Assembly: GCA_027064525.1 (NCBI GenBank)
Contig: JAMOPJ010000032.1
Coordinates: forward strand, 34,099-98,098
Reading direction: 5' to 3'
Source: Archaeoglobaceae archaeon
GTDB taxonomy: Archaea; Halobacteriota; Archaeoglobi; Archaeoglobales; Archaeoglobaceae
Length of the DNA stretch: 64,000 bases
This document shows positions 6,778 to 14,408 of the stretch, piece after piece. The translations under genes and the position numbers were made by a program. The notes beneath the pieces are model-generated. The model did no database searches. It saw only the letters and a list, made by a program, of their open reading frames with translations, and was not told where the DNA came from. Each line of letters starts with the position of its first letter. Position 1 is the first letter of the stretch.

Positions 6778-7677
6778 GTGGAAATAGCCCCTAAACTCTA
6801 TTTTCTCTCTACTTCCATCTTTCTTGACAAGCCAGACTCCCTTCCCTTCAACGACCCTCCCAATTTTAATGTGCTGGCATAGCTTCGAAGTATAAACTAA
6901 TTCGTAATCCCCTCCAGCGTATAAGAACAGCTCAAGAGCATCATTGGAATCAACATAGCTTAGGAGGTGATCGAGAGGTATGAGTTCCTCGTAAATCTCT
7001 ATACCAACACAACTCTTCTTTGCAATTAGATTTAGCGAAACCGCCAAGCTGTCGCTTATGTCGGTCATCGCATTCGCATGTTTTGCTATCTCCATTCCCT
7101 CTCTAATCCTTGGCTCAGGCTTGAAAAGGGATTCAGGATACGCTATCTTATCGCGATCGAATCCGGAGAAGAGCTGTTCCAAGCTCAGCTGAGCCTTCCC
7201 AAGCAAACCCGTTAAGCATACGTGATCACCAATCCTCGCACCGTTTTGAGTGACGAACCTCTCAGCTTCTCCAATTGCAAATCCTGAGATATGCAGTTCG
7301 TCGCCAAAATCTGTATCTCCTCCGACTATCGCAACTCCGTATCTATCTGCAAGATCTTTCATACCCTTCAAAATTCTCCTAAAGATCTCTTCATCGATCC
7401 TATCCGTTAGAGTTATCGTGTAGAGGAAAAACAAAGGTTTCGCACCACATCCAGCCAAATCGCTCAGATTGACAGCCAATGCCAAGTGGCCTATCTCCTC
7501 AGGTTTTATACCTACCGGAAAATCGGTCTTCTCGTGCAGACAGTCCGTAGTCAAAACCAAATTTTTATTTCCTACCCTAACAACCGCACAATCGTCCTCC
7601 CCCAATCCAACGATTATGTCATCTCTCTTCGTTTTGAGAATCCCTTTGGCGATTTCAATCAGATAGAACTCTCTCAT
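6742..7677 (-). CDS. thiL: thiamine-monophosphate kinase ThiL
   Basis: Phosphorylates thiamine monophosphate with ATP to the cofactor thiamine pyrophosphate. 311 aa, the normal size. Family marks: GLGEDDCAV (about 24-32), the TTDCLHEKTDF segment (43-53) that binds Mg and substrate, NLSDLAGCGAKP (about 70-81), the GGDT loop (about 118-121), and DISDSL (about 195-200). It is a member of the PurM/ThiL ATP-binding superfamily. It overlaps the end of the upstream nep1 gene by 23 bases and is in an operon with nep1 and a YjbQ-family gene. YjbQ proteins have been linked to thiamine phosphate synthesis, so the neighbourhood may reflect thiamine metabolism. Its 3' end overlaps the KaiC-like operon tail-to-tail. 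Confidence 0.95.
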   Translation of the reverse strand: MREFYLIEIAKGILKTKRDDIIVGLGEDDCAVVRVGNKNLVLTTDCLHEKTDFPVGIKPEEIGHLALAVNLSDLAGCGAKPLFFLYTITLTDRIDEEIFRRILKGMKDLADRYGVAIVGGDTDFGDELHISGFAIGEAERFVTQNGARIGDHVCLTGLLGKAQLSLEQLFSGFDRDKIAYPESLFKPEPRIREGMEIAKHANAMTDISDSLAVSLNLIAKKSCVGIEIYEELIPLDHLLSYVDSNDALELFLYAGGDYELVYTSKLCQHIKIGRVVEGKGVWLVKKDGSREKIEFRGYFHSPSQHSEHEKK

Positions 7678-8332
7678 CCTCGTAAATGCATATCACCCTA
7701 TTCGTTATATATAGGCTCGTCAGCGGCTCCTTAGCTATAGCAACGAACTCTGCGTTGAACTCTCTCAAAATCTCAAGTGTGTCCTCTTCGAAGTCTCCAT
7801 GCGGAAATGCTCCGATGCAGATCGCAAGCTTATCTTTAGCTCTGACAATTTCTCTCAAAAATCTCTCGTTCTTATCTCCTTTCTCGGTTAAAACGATCAC
7901 AGCTTCTACATCTTCCAGCAAATCTTCAAGCTCGGCATCTAAGATCTTAAGCAGAACTTTTTCCCCTGCTTTTATCTCTTCCTTCTCGAAAAGATCTTCC
8001 ATTAAGCCTATGAACCGGTTGTAGTTCCTTGGCAGTCTTGTTTCGTTGTTTATCCAAATTATCGTGTCGTCTATTGTGTGAACGTAGATCTCGACGAACT
8101 TAGAAGCCCTCGAATCTAAAACAGAGAGAAGGCACTGGTGAATTATGTCTGGCCGTCCCCTTTTCTCCCTTGCGTCTAAATCTTTCATTGCGGCGTGATG
8201 CTTCGAATCGTCTAAGATCATCTTAGTCGGCTTCTTCTTCCTTCTCCTCGCATCCTTCACAATGGCTGGATGCCTTGCGATGTTCGGCGGAACAAGTTCG
8301 AGTGATGTCTCTAAGAATATCAGCCTCAGCAT
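7655..8332 (-). CDS. nep1: 16S rRNA pseudouridine N1-methyltransferase Nep1
   Basis: Nep1/Emg1 uses S-adenosylmethionine to methylate N1 of a pseudouridine in small-subunit rRNA during ribosome assembly. 225 aa, alpha/beta-knot (SPOUT) fold. The diagnostic RGRPDIIHQCLL motif is at about 58-69 and the knot region GAFPHGDF at about 171-178. It starts 3 bases after the stop of the YjbQ-family gene and its end overlaps thiL, so it is the middle gene of a three-gene operon. Assignment is firm from the RRPD-type motif and full-length match to what I know of the family. Confidence 0.93.
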   Translation of the reverse strand: MLRLIFLETSLELVPPNIARHPAIVKDARRRKKKPTKMILDDSKHHAAMKDLDAREKRGRPDIIHQCLLSVLDSRASKFVEIYVHTIDDTIIWINNETRLPRNYNRFIGLMEDLFEKEEIKAGEKVLLKILDAELEDLLEDVEAVIVLTEKGDKNERFLREIVRAKDKLAICIGAFPHGDFEEDTLEILREFNAEFVAIAKEPLTSLYITNRVICIYEDERVLSD

Positions 8333-8334
8333 GC

Positions 8335-8727
8335 TCAGCCCCCGATGACTTTAACGATAACCCTCCTCGTCCTCGGCCCATCGAGCTCAACGAACATTAT
8401 CCTCTGCCAAGTTCCCAAATCGAGCTTTCCGTTAGTTATTGGAACAACGACGCTGTTTCCCAAGAAGATAGCTCTTAGATGTGAATCGGCGTTGTTGTCT
8501 ATTTCGTCGTGCATGTATCCCGCTCCCCTCGGAATTAGCTTGTCCAAGACGAACACTATGTCTTCCTTTAGGCCGGACTCGTTTTCATTGATGATTATGG
8601 CTGTGGTTGTATGTTGGGTGTAAACTACAGCTATTCCATCCTTAACGCCCGACTTGTCTACTTCCTTCTGAACTTCCGATGTGATATCTATAATTTCAAC
8701 TCTCTTACTCGTCCGAATCTCGATCAT
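8335..8727 (-). CDS. YjbQ/UPF0047 family protein
   Basis: 130 aa, the usual length for the family. Conserved elements are TQHTTTAIIINE (about 37-48), the HDEID segment (about 73-77) followed by NNADSHLRA, and LGTWQRIMFVELDGPR near the C-terminus. The histidines of these motifs form a metal site in solved structures. Bacterial members can replace thiamine phosphate synthase in some tests, but the natural reaction is unsettled. It is the first gene of an operon with nep1 and thiL, which supports a link to thiamine without proving it. Confidence 0.9.
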   Translation of the reverse strand: MIEIRTSKRVEIIDITSEVQKEVDKSGVKDGIAVVYTQHTTTAIIINENESGLKEDIVFVLDKLIPRGAGYMHDEIDNNADSHLRAIFLGNSVVVPITNGKLDLGTWQRIMFVELDGPRTRRVIVKVIGG

Positions 8728-8765
8728 AGCTCCATATTGGATTCTGTGAATTTAGACGTATCGAT

Positions 8766-9965
8766 TCATGGAACTCGAACCACTACCTCTCTCAGATCGT
8801 CGTTCAGCTTTACCTCCCCGAACTCTATTCTTCCAACTTCTCCCTCCACTGAAGTAAAAACCTCGATCGATCTGTTTTCGACATCCAAACCTCTAAGCAA
8901 TCCAAAGCCCAGATATCTTCCTTCCCTGCCGTATAATCCGAGCATGAGACCGTTGAGTTGATCTGGGGAGAATATGCAGATGTCCTTGACCTCATAAATC
9001 TCAAGCAGCGCTTTGATCAGTTCTCCTCCTACTTCAACTTCCTTCTCAACGCAGACGTTCAAGAAATCCGATCCCTTCTCAGCGAAGATCACCTTGGCGT
9101 CGAGAACTCCCTCTAAAAACTCGATCTTCTCCCCCTTAAACAGTGTAGTGTTCTCGAACTCAATTTTGCCAGCTTCGAATCTCTTCAGCTTTGCGTTTTC
9201 GAGCCATTTTGCGTAGAGTCTGCTCCTTATCGAGCTTCTAACCTCCCTGCTTCTCTTCTTGAGCACGAAAGATTCGACTTCGAACGTGTTGTAGCTTTTT
9301 AGGTAGTATGGCACCTTTTCAAAGCATACAATTAGATCGGGCTTTATAATCTCAACCTTCGCGAGCTTGTAGTCCCTCGCCCTCTTCCCCTTAGTCCAAC
9401 CGGTCGTGTCGATGATTATCCTATCGCCATCTTTGGCCAAATCTTCAACCTTTGCAAAGATACTTGCAACACCTCTAAGACATCTCGCCTCCCTTCCGGT
9501 GGGCGATATCGTTCCCACGAAGTAGCCGTCTATCATCTGAACTTCGGAGATCGAGATTATTCCTCCTTCTGTGAATCCTATGCCCATAGCACAAGGATGG
9601 GCGATGTCCGACTGCCCTATGTCGAGGTCTATGATCCACTTTCTCCCGCTCAGCTTGTTGGCCAAAAAAGTGGCAAGACTGCTCTTGCCAGAATCCGTAT
9701 CTCCGAAAAGCATGATTTTTGCGTATTCCTCCCGCTCGATTGCCTCCACCAATCTGTTCCAGCTTTCTGGAATCGTAGATCCCTTCACCGCGATGTAGTT
9801 GCCTTCAATCTCTACCTCCGAATCCTCCACAACATAAATCGGGAGTATCTTTCCCTCGCTAACCGTAACGCTCTCTATTGGACAACCGAAGACCTCAGCC
9901 CTTCCTTGAACCCTTACTTCAGCCCTTCCTTCTACGAGTAAGGTCGTTCCGCCTTCGACCCTCAT
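8766..9965 (-). CDS. polynucleotide 5'-hydroxyl kinase, Clp1/Grc3 type
   Basis: Transfers phosphate from ATP to the 5'-OH of RNA or DNA; archaeal Clp1 homologues act in RNA processing and repair. 399 aa. An N-terminal beta domain (about 1-75) is followed by Walker A GDTDSGKSS (88-96), IDLDIGQSDIAHP (about 115-127) with the Walker B and switch residues, and the TSPTGREARC-like segment (about 153-162) that closes over the nucleotide. A beta-rich C-terminal domain follows. It begins one base after the stop of the upstream membrane-anchored protein gene, so the two form an operon. The assignment to the kinase family is firm; the RNA substrate is unknown. Confidence 0.9.
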   Translation of the reverse strand: MRVEGGTTLLVEGRAEVRVQGRAEVFGCPIESVTVSEGKILPIYVVEDSEVEIEGNYIAVKGSTIPESWNRLVEAIEREEYAKIMLFGDTDSGKSSLATFLANKLSGRKWIIDLDIGQSDIAHPCAMGIGFTEGGIISISEVQMIDGYFVGTISPTGREARCLRGVASIFAKVEDLAKDGDRIIIDTTGWTKGKRARDYKLAKVEIIKPDLIVCFEKVPYYLKSYNTFEVESFVLKKRSREVRSSIRSRLYAKWLENAKLKRFEAGKIEFENTTLFKGEKIEFLEGVLDAKVIFAEKGSDFLNVCVEKEVEVGGELIKALLEIYEVKDICIFSPDQLNGLMLGLYGREGRYLGFGLLRGLDVENRSIEVFTSVEGEVGRIEFGEVKLNDDLREVVVRVP

Positions 9966-9966
9966 A

Positions 9967-10857
9967 CTACTTTCCGAATTTGATTATTACAGACCTGATC
10001 TCGGGTGTAGTGTTGATAAGCTTTGTCAGATTGTAATCGTCCATTATCGCGATGCTGAAACCGTCTTCGTAGTTCTTGCAGTAGTAGTATGCGGTCTCGT
10101 TGGATTTTACGAAGAAGTAGTTACCCAAGAAGTGAATTCCAACGACCTTCTCAAACATCTGGGTTCCGTTCGTCTCGTTCATCCTGTATCCTTCGAAATA
10201 GAAATCTGCTATGGGCGTTCCGTTGCTCTGAATCGAACTCATGGCTGTTTTTCCTGTCACTATTATGGCGTAATCGAAGCTTCCGTTTATCCTGCTTGTG
10301 TAGTTCCCGTATTCGTCAATTATGCTCGTTCCGTTGTTCGCTATCACGTTTAGAACGTTGAGAACGTTGTCGGGATAGCCGTAAACGACCGGATGGATCT
10401 CGTCGGTCATGGCATAGTATCTTCCACTAAAGCTTTTTATTTTAACATTGTAGCCGAAGTATTCTTTCTTATCGTCGTAGGAGAAATAAACCTTCTTCTT
10501 TTCGAGGTCTATGAGGTATAGTTCCGGATAGCCGATCAGCATCTGTTTGAACATCCCGATGTAGTTCGGTTTGAAGATGTAAAAAGCGTAAGGATCGAGA
10601 TTCTTGGCTGTGGTGTTGTAGATAAGTCTGAGCAGGGTTTTGTTTGTAGCGTTATAGTTGAAGTATATGATGTATTCCGTTGAGTTTGGAATGTATCTAA
10701 GCCAGTCCTTTAGGCTATCGCCCATGTCGAACTTCACAGTCCTTTCCTCAGGTTTCGAAGGCCCTCTGAAAGCGTATGCAAGCACAGAACCGATCATTAT
10801 TAAGGCGAGTATCAACGCGAGAATTCTTGCTGATTTCTTTTCCATCATTTTTGCCAT
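9967..10857 (-). CDS. membrane-anchored extracytoplasmic protein of unknown function
   Basis: 296 aa. Residues 12-30 form a hydrophobic signal anchor after a lysine-rich start, and the rest is soluble, rich in Tyr and Asn, with many N-x-S/T sequons (for example near residues 58, 69, 72, 80, 176, 187, 193). This fits an N-glycosylated protein on the outer face of the membrane. No known domain is recognised, though the alternating strands suggest a beta fold. It lies one base upstream of the Clp1-type kinase gene and is probably transcribed with it, yet nothing suggests a shared function. Confidence 0.6.
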   Translation of the reverse strand: MAKMMEKKSARILALILALIMIGSVLAYAFRGPSKPEERTVKFDMGDSLKDWLRYIPNSTEYIIYFNYNATNKTLLRLIYNTTAKNLDPYAFYIFKPNYIGMFKQMLIGYPELYLIDLEKKKVYFSYDDKKEYFGYNVKIKSFSGRYYAMTDEIHPVVYGYPDNVLNVLNVIANNGTSIIDEYGNYTSRINGSFDYAIIVTGKTAMSSIQSNGTPIADFYFEGYRMNETNGTQMFEKVVGIHFLGNYFFVKSNETAYYYCKNYEDGFSIAIMDDYNLTKLINTTPEIRSVIIKFGK

Positions 10858-10897
10858 AATCTTCGGTCTGTTGAATGAAGATAAAATTTGCTATCGA

Positions 10898-11554
10898 TTA
10901 AAGGAACCTTCTAAATTCTTTTCTCATAAGCCTCAAAACTCTCTCCTCGCTTTCGCAAATCTCTTCTGCGATCTTTCTCGCGTCTCTTATTCCGGTCATC
11001 GCCGTATAGTTCATTATGAAGTCCTCCGCAACCTCGTCATCATCCAAATCCCACATTCCAGAGAACATCGGATGCGAGTCGTATAGGAAGTCGACGACAC
11101 CGTCCAAGTTCACTCCGTTCAGCAAATCGCTGACATAGTCGTGGTCGAAGAACAGGCAATCCCTTAGGATCTCCACTACGGCATCCCTGAGCTTCAGTGC
11201 GTTGTATTTTCTTCCTGCTGGTGAATACTTTTCCACTATCTTGTTGATCTCATCCTTTGTGTAATTGAACACCTTCTGCCTTCCACCCTTGTTCCTGCAG
11301 ATGTTCATTACTATATCATACGTTCTTTCATCTATCGGAGCTACTCTCGATCTTCCGCCGGACGTTAACTTGACAGTGTAGATCGCTTCACCGTTTCTAT
11401 TCATAATCCTGAAGTCCCTCTTGACCAAGTTTTCAAGCTCGTTAGGGGTGGCTAAGGCTGAAATGATAAGCCTGATCAGTGCGTGCTCCTCCAATACCTT
11501 TCTCGATACAGCATTTATGTATCTAATGTCGAACTCCAGTTGTAGCAGATCCAT
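10898..11554 (-). CDS. conserved-looking hypothetical protein, all-helical
   Basis: 218 aa from ATG 11554, chosen because a TATA box (11575-11588, read on this strand) lies about 22-30 bases upstream, typical of archaeal promoters with little or no leader. A longer frame to 11620 would run through the promoter. The protein is helical with charged surface and a central segment (VAPIDERTYDIVM, then KVFNYTKDEINKIV, about residues 71-110) that faintly recalls tyrosine-recombinase or SAM-like helices, but the catalytic set is not visible. The C-terminal part is acidic (DLDDDEVAEDF). No function assigned. It is divergent from the small gene at 11604 with a shared promoter region. Confidence 0.5.
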   Translation of the reverse strand: MDLLQLEFDIRYINAVSRKVLEEHALIRLIISALATPNELENLVKRDFRIMNRNGEAIYTVKLTSGGRSRVAPIDERTYDIVMNICRNKGGRQKVFNYTKDEINKIVEKYSPAGRKYNALKLRDAVVEILRDCLFFDHDYVSDLLNGVNLDGVVDFLYDSHPMFSGMWDLDDDEVAEDFIMNYTAMTGIRDARKIAEEICESEERVLRLMRKEFRRFL

Positions 11555-11569
11555 CGTAATCAGCTGTGT

Positions 11570-11590
11570 GAATAAGTATATAAATTTTGA
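11570..11590. promoter_or_regulatory. shared divergent TATA region
   Basis: The near-palindromic stretch AGTATATAAATTTT (about 11575-11588) can serve as a TATA box in both directions. The minus-strand gene starts at 11554 and the plus-strand gene at 11604 (GTG), each about 20-28 bases away, so both transcripts would have short or no leaders. Two genes sharing one TATA box would compete for the same TBP. Confidence 0.6.
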
Positions 11591-11603
11591 GTCAACTCGT
11601 TCT

Positions 11604-11882
11604 GTGAAACATCCGACCATACTTCAGATCAGAGGCTCGATAGACGAAGAAAATGAGAACGCGATATTGAAGGTCATCGGAAGGTTTGGAGAGGAGTTTG
11701 AGATTGAAAGAACCAAGAACGGGCTGAATGTTTATTTTTCCGACGTTAACGTGGCGAGAAACGTAATTTCAAAGCTGAACAAAATGTTTAAAGCGGAAGT
11801 TAAGATGAGCACGAAGTATGCCGGCTTAAGAAAAGGTAGAGTTCGAGTTCTGTTCGTTTACAGTTTTAGAATTAGAGATTAG
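11604..11882 (+). CDS. small hypothetical protein (92 aa)
   Basis: Starts at GTG 11604, about 20 bases after a TATA box; the longer frame upstream overlaps the divergent gene and is not believable. Pattern: a beta strand, helix, strand order with VARNVISKLNKMFKAEVKMS and a basic C-terminal strand (KGRVRVLFVYSFRIRD), as in small RNA-binding alpha/beta domains. It faintly recalls parts of archaeal NMD3-like proteins, but the cysteine pairs of NMD3 are absent. It is followed by a rubredoxin-like gene on the same strand. Function unknown. Confidence 0.5.
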   Translation: MKHPTILQIRGSIDEENENAILKVIGRFGEEFEIERTKNGLNVYFSDVNVARNVISKLNKMFKAEVKMSTKYAGLRKGRVRVLFVYSFRIRD

Positions 11883-11987
11883 CCACCGCCCATAGTCGAA
11901 TTGTGCTCGTTAAATCTTGCAAAATACAGCTTAAGCCAGAGAATACCGAAAAGACTTAGAAACATATTTTTAGTCTTGGGAAGATCG

Positions 11988-12137
11988 ATGATCATGCTCT
12001 ACCAGTGCAAAGTTTGCGGATACGTATACGATGAGAAAGAGGGATGTCCCTGGCACGGAATTCCTCCTACGCCCTTTGAGAAACTAAAAGATTTCAGATG
12101 TCCGATCTGCGGAAATAGAGAGTTCCAAAAGCTTTAG
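11988..12137 (+). CDS. rubredoxin-like iron/zinc protein
   Basis: About 49 aa from ATG 11988 (or ATG 11994). It has the rubredoxin pattern: [13 protein letters not shown] near the start, [14 protein letters not shown] in the middle and CPICG near the end. Rubredoxins bind one iron through four cysteines of two CxxCG knuckles and carry single electrons, for example to rubrerythrin or superoxide reductase. The [14 protein letters not shown] segment corresponds to the GIxPGTxFExLP core, with an extra Cys and His, so it belongs to the rubredoxin-like branch. A zinc form is possible. The N-terminal extension to 11901 is not supported. Confidence 0.8.
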   Translation: MIMLYQCKVCGYVYDEKEGCPWHGIPPTPFEKLKDFRCPICGNREFQKL

Positions 12138-12174
12138 TATATTAATAATTAAAAATTTTATCTAGATATCAAAT

Positions 12175-12852
12175 TCAAAGTCTCTCCAAAATCCTGACCC
12201 CTTCCTCCGTTCCAACGATTATCCTATCGATCATACTGTTGCAAAAAATTCCGTTTTCCACCACACCGGGAATCACATTCAATCTTGCCTCAAGATCTCT
12301 CGGATCCTCGATCACTCCGAAGTTGCAATCTACTATAAAGTTCCCGTTGTCCGAAATAACTGGGCCGACCTTTCCGCTTCCTTCTCTAAGCCTGCAACTC
12401 CCACCGATTTTCTCGATCTCCCTTGCAACAAATCCGTATGCGAACGGTAGGATTTCTACAGGAATTGGCATGCTGAGCTTCTCCACGAGCTTGGATTCGT
12501 CCGCTATGATCACAAACCTATCAGATGCGGATGCGACGATCTTTTCTCTTGTTAAAGCTCCGCCTCCTCCCTTTATACAGTTCAGCGATGAATCGATCTG
12601 ATCTGCTCCATCTATGCAGAGATCCAGTTCTGGAAATTGGAGAAGATCCACAATTCTCAATCCGTTTTCAACCGCAACGATGTGCGACTGATATGATGAA
12701 GGAACTCCGTAGACTTCCAATCCTTCAGCCTTTATCCTCTTACCGAGTTCCTTCAAAAAGAGCTCCACAGTGCTTCCGCTTCCGATTCCGAGAACCATGC
12801 CGTCCTCAACGAGCTTCACAGCCTCCTTTGCACAGTTCAACTTAGCCTTCAT
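12175..12852 (-). CDS. rpiA: ribose-5-phosphate isomerase A
   Basis: Interconverts ribose 5-phosphate and ribulose 5-phosphate. 225 aa from ATG 12852, chosen because AAGGTGG precedes it; a longer frame to 12882 lacks a signal. Motifs: GIGSGST (22-28) for phosphate binding, DGADQID (81-87) with the catalytic acidic residues, and KGGGGALTREK (94-104) with the catalytic Glu and Lys. It overlaps the 3' end of surE by 11 bases, so both are in one operon. In an archaeon without an oxidative pentose phosphate pathway it supplies ribose 5-phosphate for nucleotides. Firm assignment. Confidence 0.95.
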   Translation of the reverse strand: MKAKLNCAKEAVKLVEDGMVLGIGSGSTVELFLKELGKRIKAEGLEVYGVPSSYQSHIVAVENGLRIVDLLQFPELDLCIDGADQIDSSLNCIKGGGGALTREKIVASASDRFVIIADESKLVEKLSMPIPVEILPFAYGFVAREIEKIGGSCRLREGSGKVGPVISDNGNFIVDCNFGVIEDPRDLEARLNVIPGVVENGIFCNSMIDRIIVGTEEGVRILERL

Positions 12853-13621
12853 ACAACCACCTTCTAAGCTCTTCGAGGTCAACGCTTGCAGTTAAATCTA
12901 TCGTAATTGGTGTTATCGAAACCTTACCGCTCCTTATGGCGTGAATGTCCGTCCCCTCCTCAGCATCCTCGACCTCGTCGCCGGTTATCCAGTAATACTT
13001 CCTTCCCCTCGGATCCAATCTCTCCTCAATCCTAGTCCTATACAACCTCCTAGCAAGTCTCGTGATCTCTATCTCCCCGCTGAACTTGGCCGGAACGTTG
13101 ACGTTCAAAACGTCCACTCCTTTCGGCATACCTTTTTTGAGCACGAGCTTCGCAAGCTTTCTAAGGATCTCCTTTGCCAAGGTGAAATCATAAGGCTTGA
13201 ACGTGAACTCGAACTTCTCAGAATCATCCATCTCTTGCGAGATAGCTATGGCCGGACTTCCCTGAGTCGCAGCTTCCAAAGCCGCTCCTACTGTTCCGGA
13301 AGTCGTGACAGCTTCAGTAGATAGGTTTTCACCCAAGTTTATTCCAGAAACGACCAAATCCGGAACCTCGCCTATGATCTTGAAGATCCCGATTATCACA
13401 GCATCCGTCGGAGTTCCATCGACGGCATAGACCTTCATGTCATTTACGTGAACCTCAGAAACTCTTATCGGTTCCATCACGGACATACTCCTGCCTACCG
13501 CACTTCTCTGAACTAAAGGGGCGACTACGTAAACGTCACCCAAATCTTTCAGAGCTTCGTAGCTCGCTTTTAATCCGGCGGAATAGAAGCCATCGTCGTT
13601 GGTTACGAGTATCTTGGGCAT
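12842..13621 (-). CDS. surE: 5'/3'-nucleotidase SurE
   Basis: SurE removes phosphate from nucleoside monophosphates using a divalent metal. 259 aa. NDDG at residues 8-11 is the metal-binding motif; DGTPTDAVIIG (about 68-78) and SGINLGEN (about 93-100) are the other conserved blocks. First gene of an operon with rpiA, together suggesting salvage of nucleotides through ribose 5-phosphate. The start ATG 13621 fits the family N-terminus exactly (MPKILVTNDDG). Confidence 0.95.
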   Translation of the reverse strand: MPKILVTNDDGFYSAGLKASYEALKDLGDVYVVAPLVQRSAVGRSMSVMEPIRVSEVHVNDMKVYAVDGTPTDAVIIGIFKIIGEVPDLVVSGINLGENLSTEAVTTSGTVGAALEAATQGSPAIAISQEMDDSEKFEFTFKPYDFTLAKEILRKLAKLVLKKGMPKGVDVLNVNVPAKFSGEIEITRLARRLYRTRIEERLDPRGRKYYWITGDEVEDAEEGTDIHAIRSGKVSITPITIDLTASVDLEELRRWLYEG

Positions 13622-13714
13622 TTCGATTATGTGGCTAAGTTAGACTTAAAAGCTTAATCAGCATATCCAATCCAATTATCATAACAAATGTTAACAATTT
13701 CTACATTTGTCGTG

Positions 13715-13762
13715 ACAATATTTATATAACGAACCTTCAAAAATTGTGTTCCGTTGGAGGGT
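13715..13762 (+). promoter_or_regulatory. promoter and ribosome binding site for the paired membrane-protein operon
   Basis: TATA box TTTATATA at 13721-13728, preceded by the purine/A stretch GACAATA, and a strong ribosome binding site GGAGGG at 13756-13761, 6 bases before the ATG at 13768. The leader would be about 15-20 bases. The region between surE (start 13621) and this operon also carries TAACAAATGTTAACAATT-like repeats near 13681-13699 that could bind a regulator. Confidence 0.55.
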
Positions 13763-13767
13763 TCAAC

Positions 13768-14052
13768 ATGTGGCTTGTCATTTTAGCTTTTGCGGCTGCT
13801 ATAGTGACGGCGATATGGTATGCCAAAGATGATGGCCAATACAAACTTGGACTTCTCAGCATGATCCTCTGGGGTGCGACGATAATGGTCTTCGTCGATC
13901 ACACCCTTGGCTATCTCATGGAAGGCGGAGAATACCTTGAGGTTTCCATCGATGCGACGATACTCGGAATCGTCCTTGTGATAGTCGCACTGATAATTTG
14001 GGAAATCGTTTTATTGATCGAGGATCCGAAAGGTAAGTTGAGGAAGGTTTGA
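13768..14052 (+). CDS. small polytopic membrane protein A of a paralogous pair
   Basis: 94 aa from ATG 13768, set by GGAGGG upstream. Three hydrophobic segments at about 1-17, 27-46 and 60-85. The second helix has the pattern KLxxLSMILWGATIMVFVDH, with an acidic residue and histidine at its end. The next protein shares this pattern (KLNWLNTMLWGGVILLAIEH), so they are probably paralogues that act together. The acidic-His pair at the membrane edge could bind a metal, heme or proton. No family name is recognised. It is followed after 15 bases by protein B and then by a secreted beta-propeller. Confidence 0.6.
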   Translation: MWLVILAFAAAIVTAIWYAKDDGQYKLGLLSMILWGATIMVFVDHTLGYLMEGGEYLEVSIDATILGIVLVIVALIIWEIVLLIEDPKGKLRKV

Positions 14053-14067
14053 TTTGGGGGTGAGCTT

Positions 14068-14406
14068 ATGGCCTGTTTCCTCGTTCCAATGGCAGAAGCG
14101 ATAGTAACAACGGCCGTGCAAAAGGTGGCCGGTGAGAAGGCAAAGAGGTGGAAGCTGAACTGGTTGAACACCATGCTCTGGGGTGGAGTGATACTTCTGG
14201 CAATAGAGCACATCTGGCACGGCGAAGTTGTCCCGTGGCCGCCCTTCTTAACGGCCATGGAGAACCCCGCAGACATTCCGGCGATGCTCCACGAGATGGC
14301 TACTATCGGAACCGCAATGGCGGTCGTGATAACACTCACGTGGATCGTGATGGTTGCATTGGCCTCGATTCTGCCAGAGAAAGCTGTAGCTAAGGCCAGA
14401 ACGTAA
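14068..14406 (+). CDS. small polytopic membrane protein B of a paralogous pair
   Basis: 112 aa with GGGGTGAG as ribosome binding site. An amphipathic N-terminal helix (residues 1-25) precedes two or three membrane helices at about 33-47, 75-100 and possibly the join between. It shares KLxxLxxMLWGxxIxxxxEH with protein A, then an HGEVVPWPP loop that is likely on the outside. The two histidines after the helix (IEHIWHGE) make a cofactor site plausible. Ends 2 bases before the ATG of the beta-propeller gene. The function is unknown; the pair seems to be a two-subunit membrane unit. Confidence 0.6.
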   Translation: MACFLVPMAEAIVTTAVQKVAGEKAKRWKLNWLNTMLWGGVILLAIEHIWHGEVVPWPPFLTAMENPADIPAMLHEMATIGTAMAVVITLTWIVMVALASILPEKAVAKART

Positions 14407-14408
14407 CC

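Noticed and set aside
10898..11554. Tyrosine recombinase assignment for the 218-aa protein
   Set aside because: The resemblance is limited to a few helices; the R-H-R-Y catalytic set is not visible.
12149..12174. Rho-independent type terminator after the rubredoxin-like gene
   Set aside because: Only AT-rich DNA without a stable stem; T-rich ends are common in archaeal gaps and prove little.
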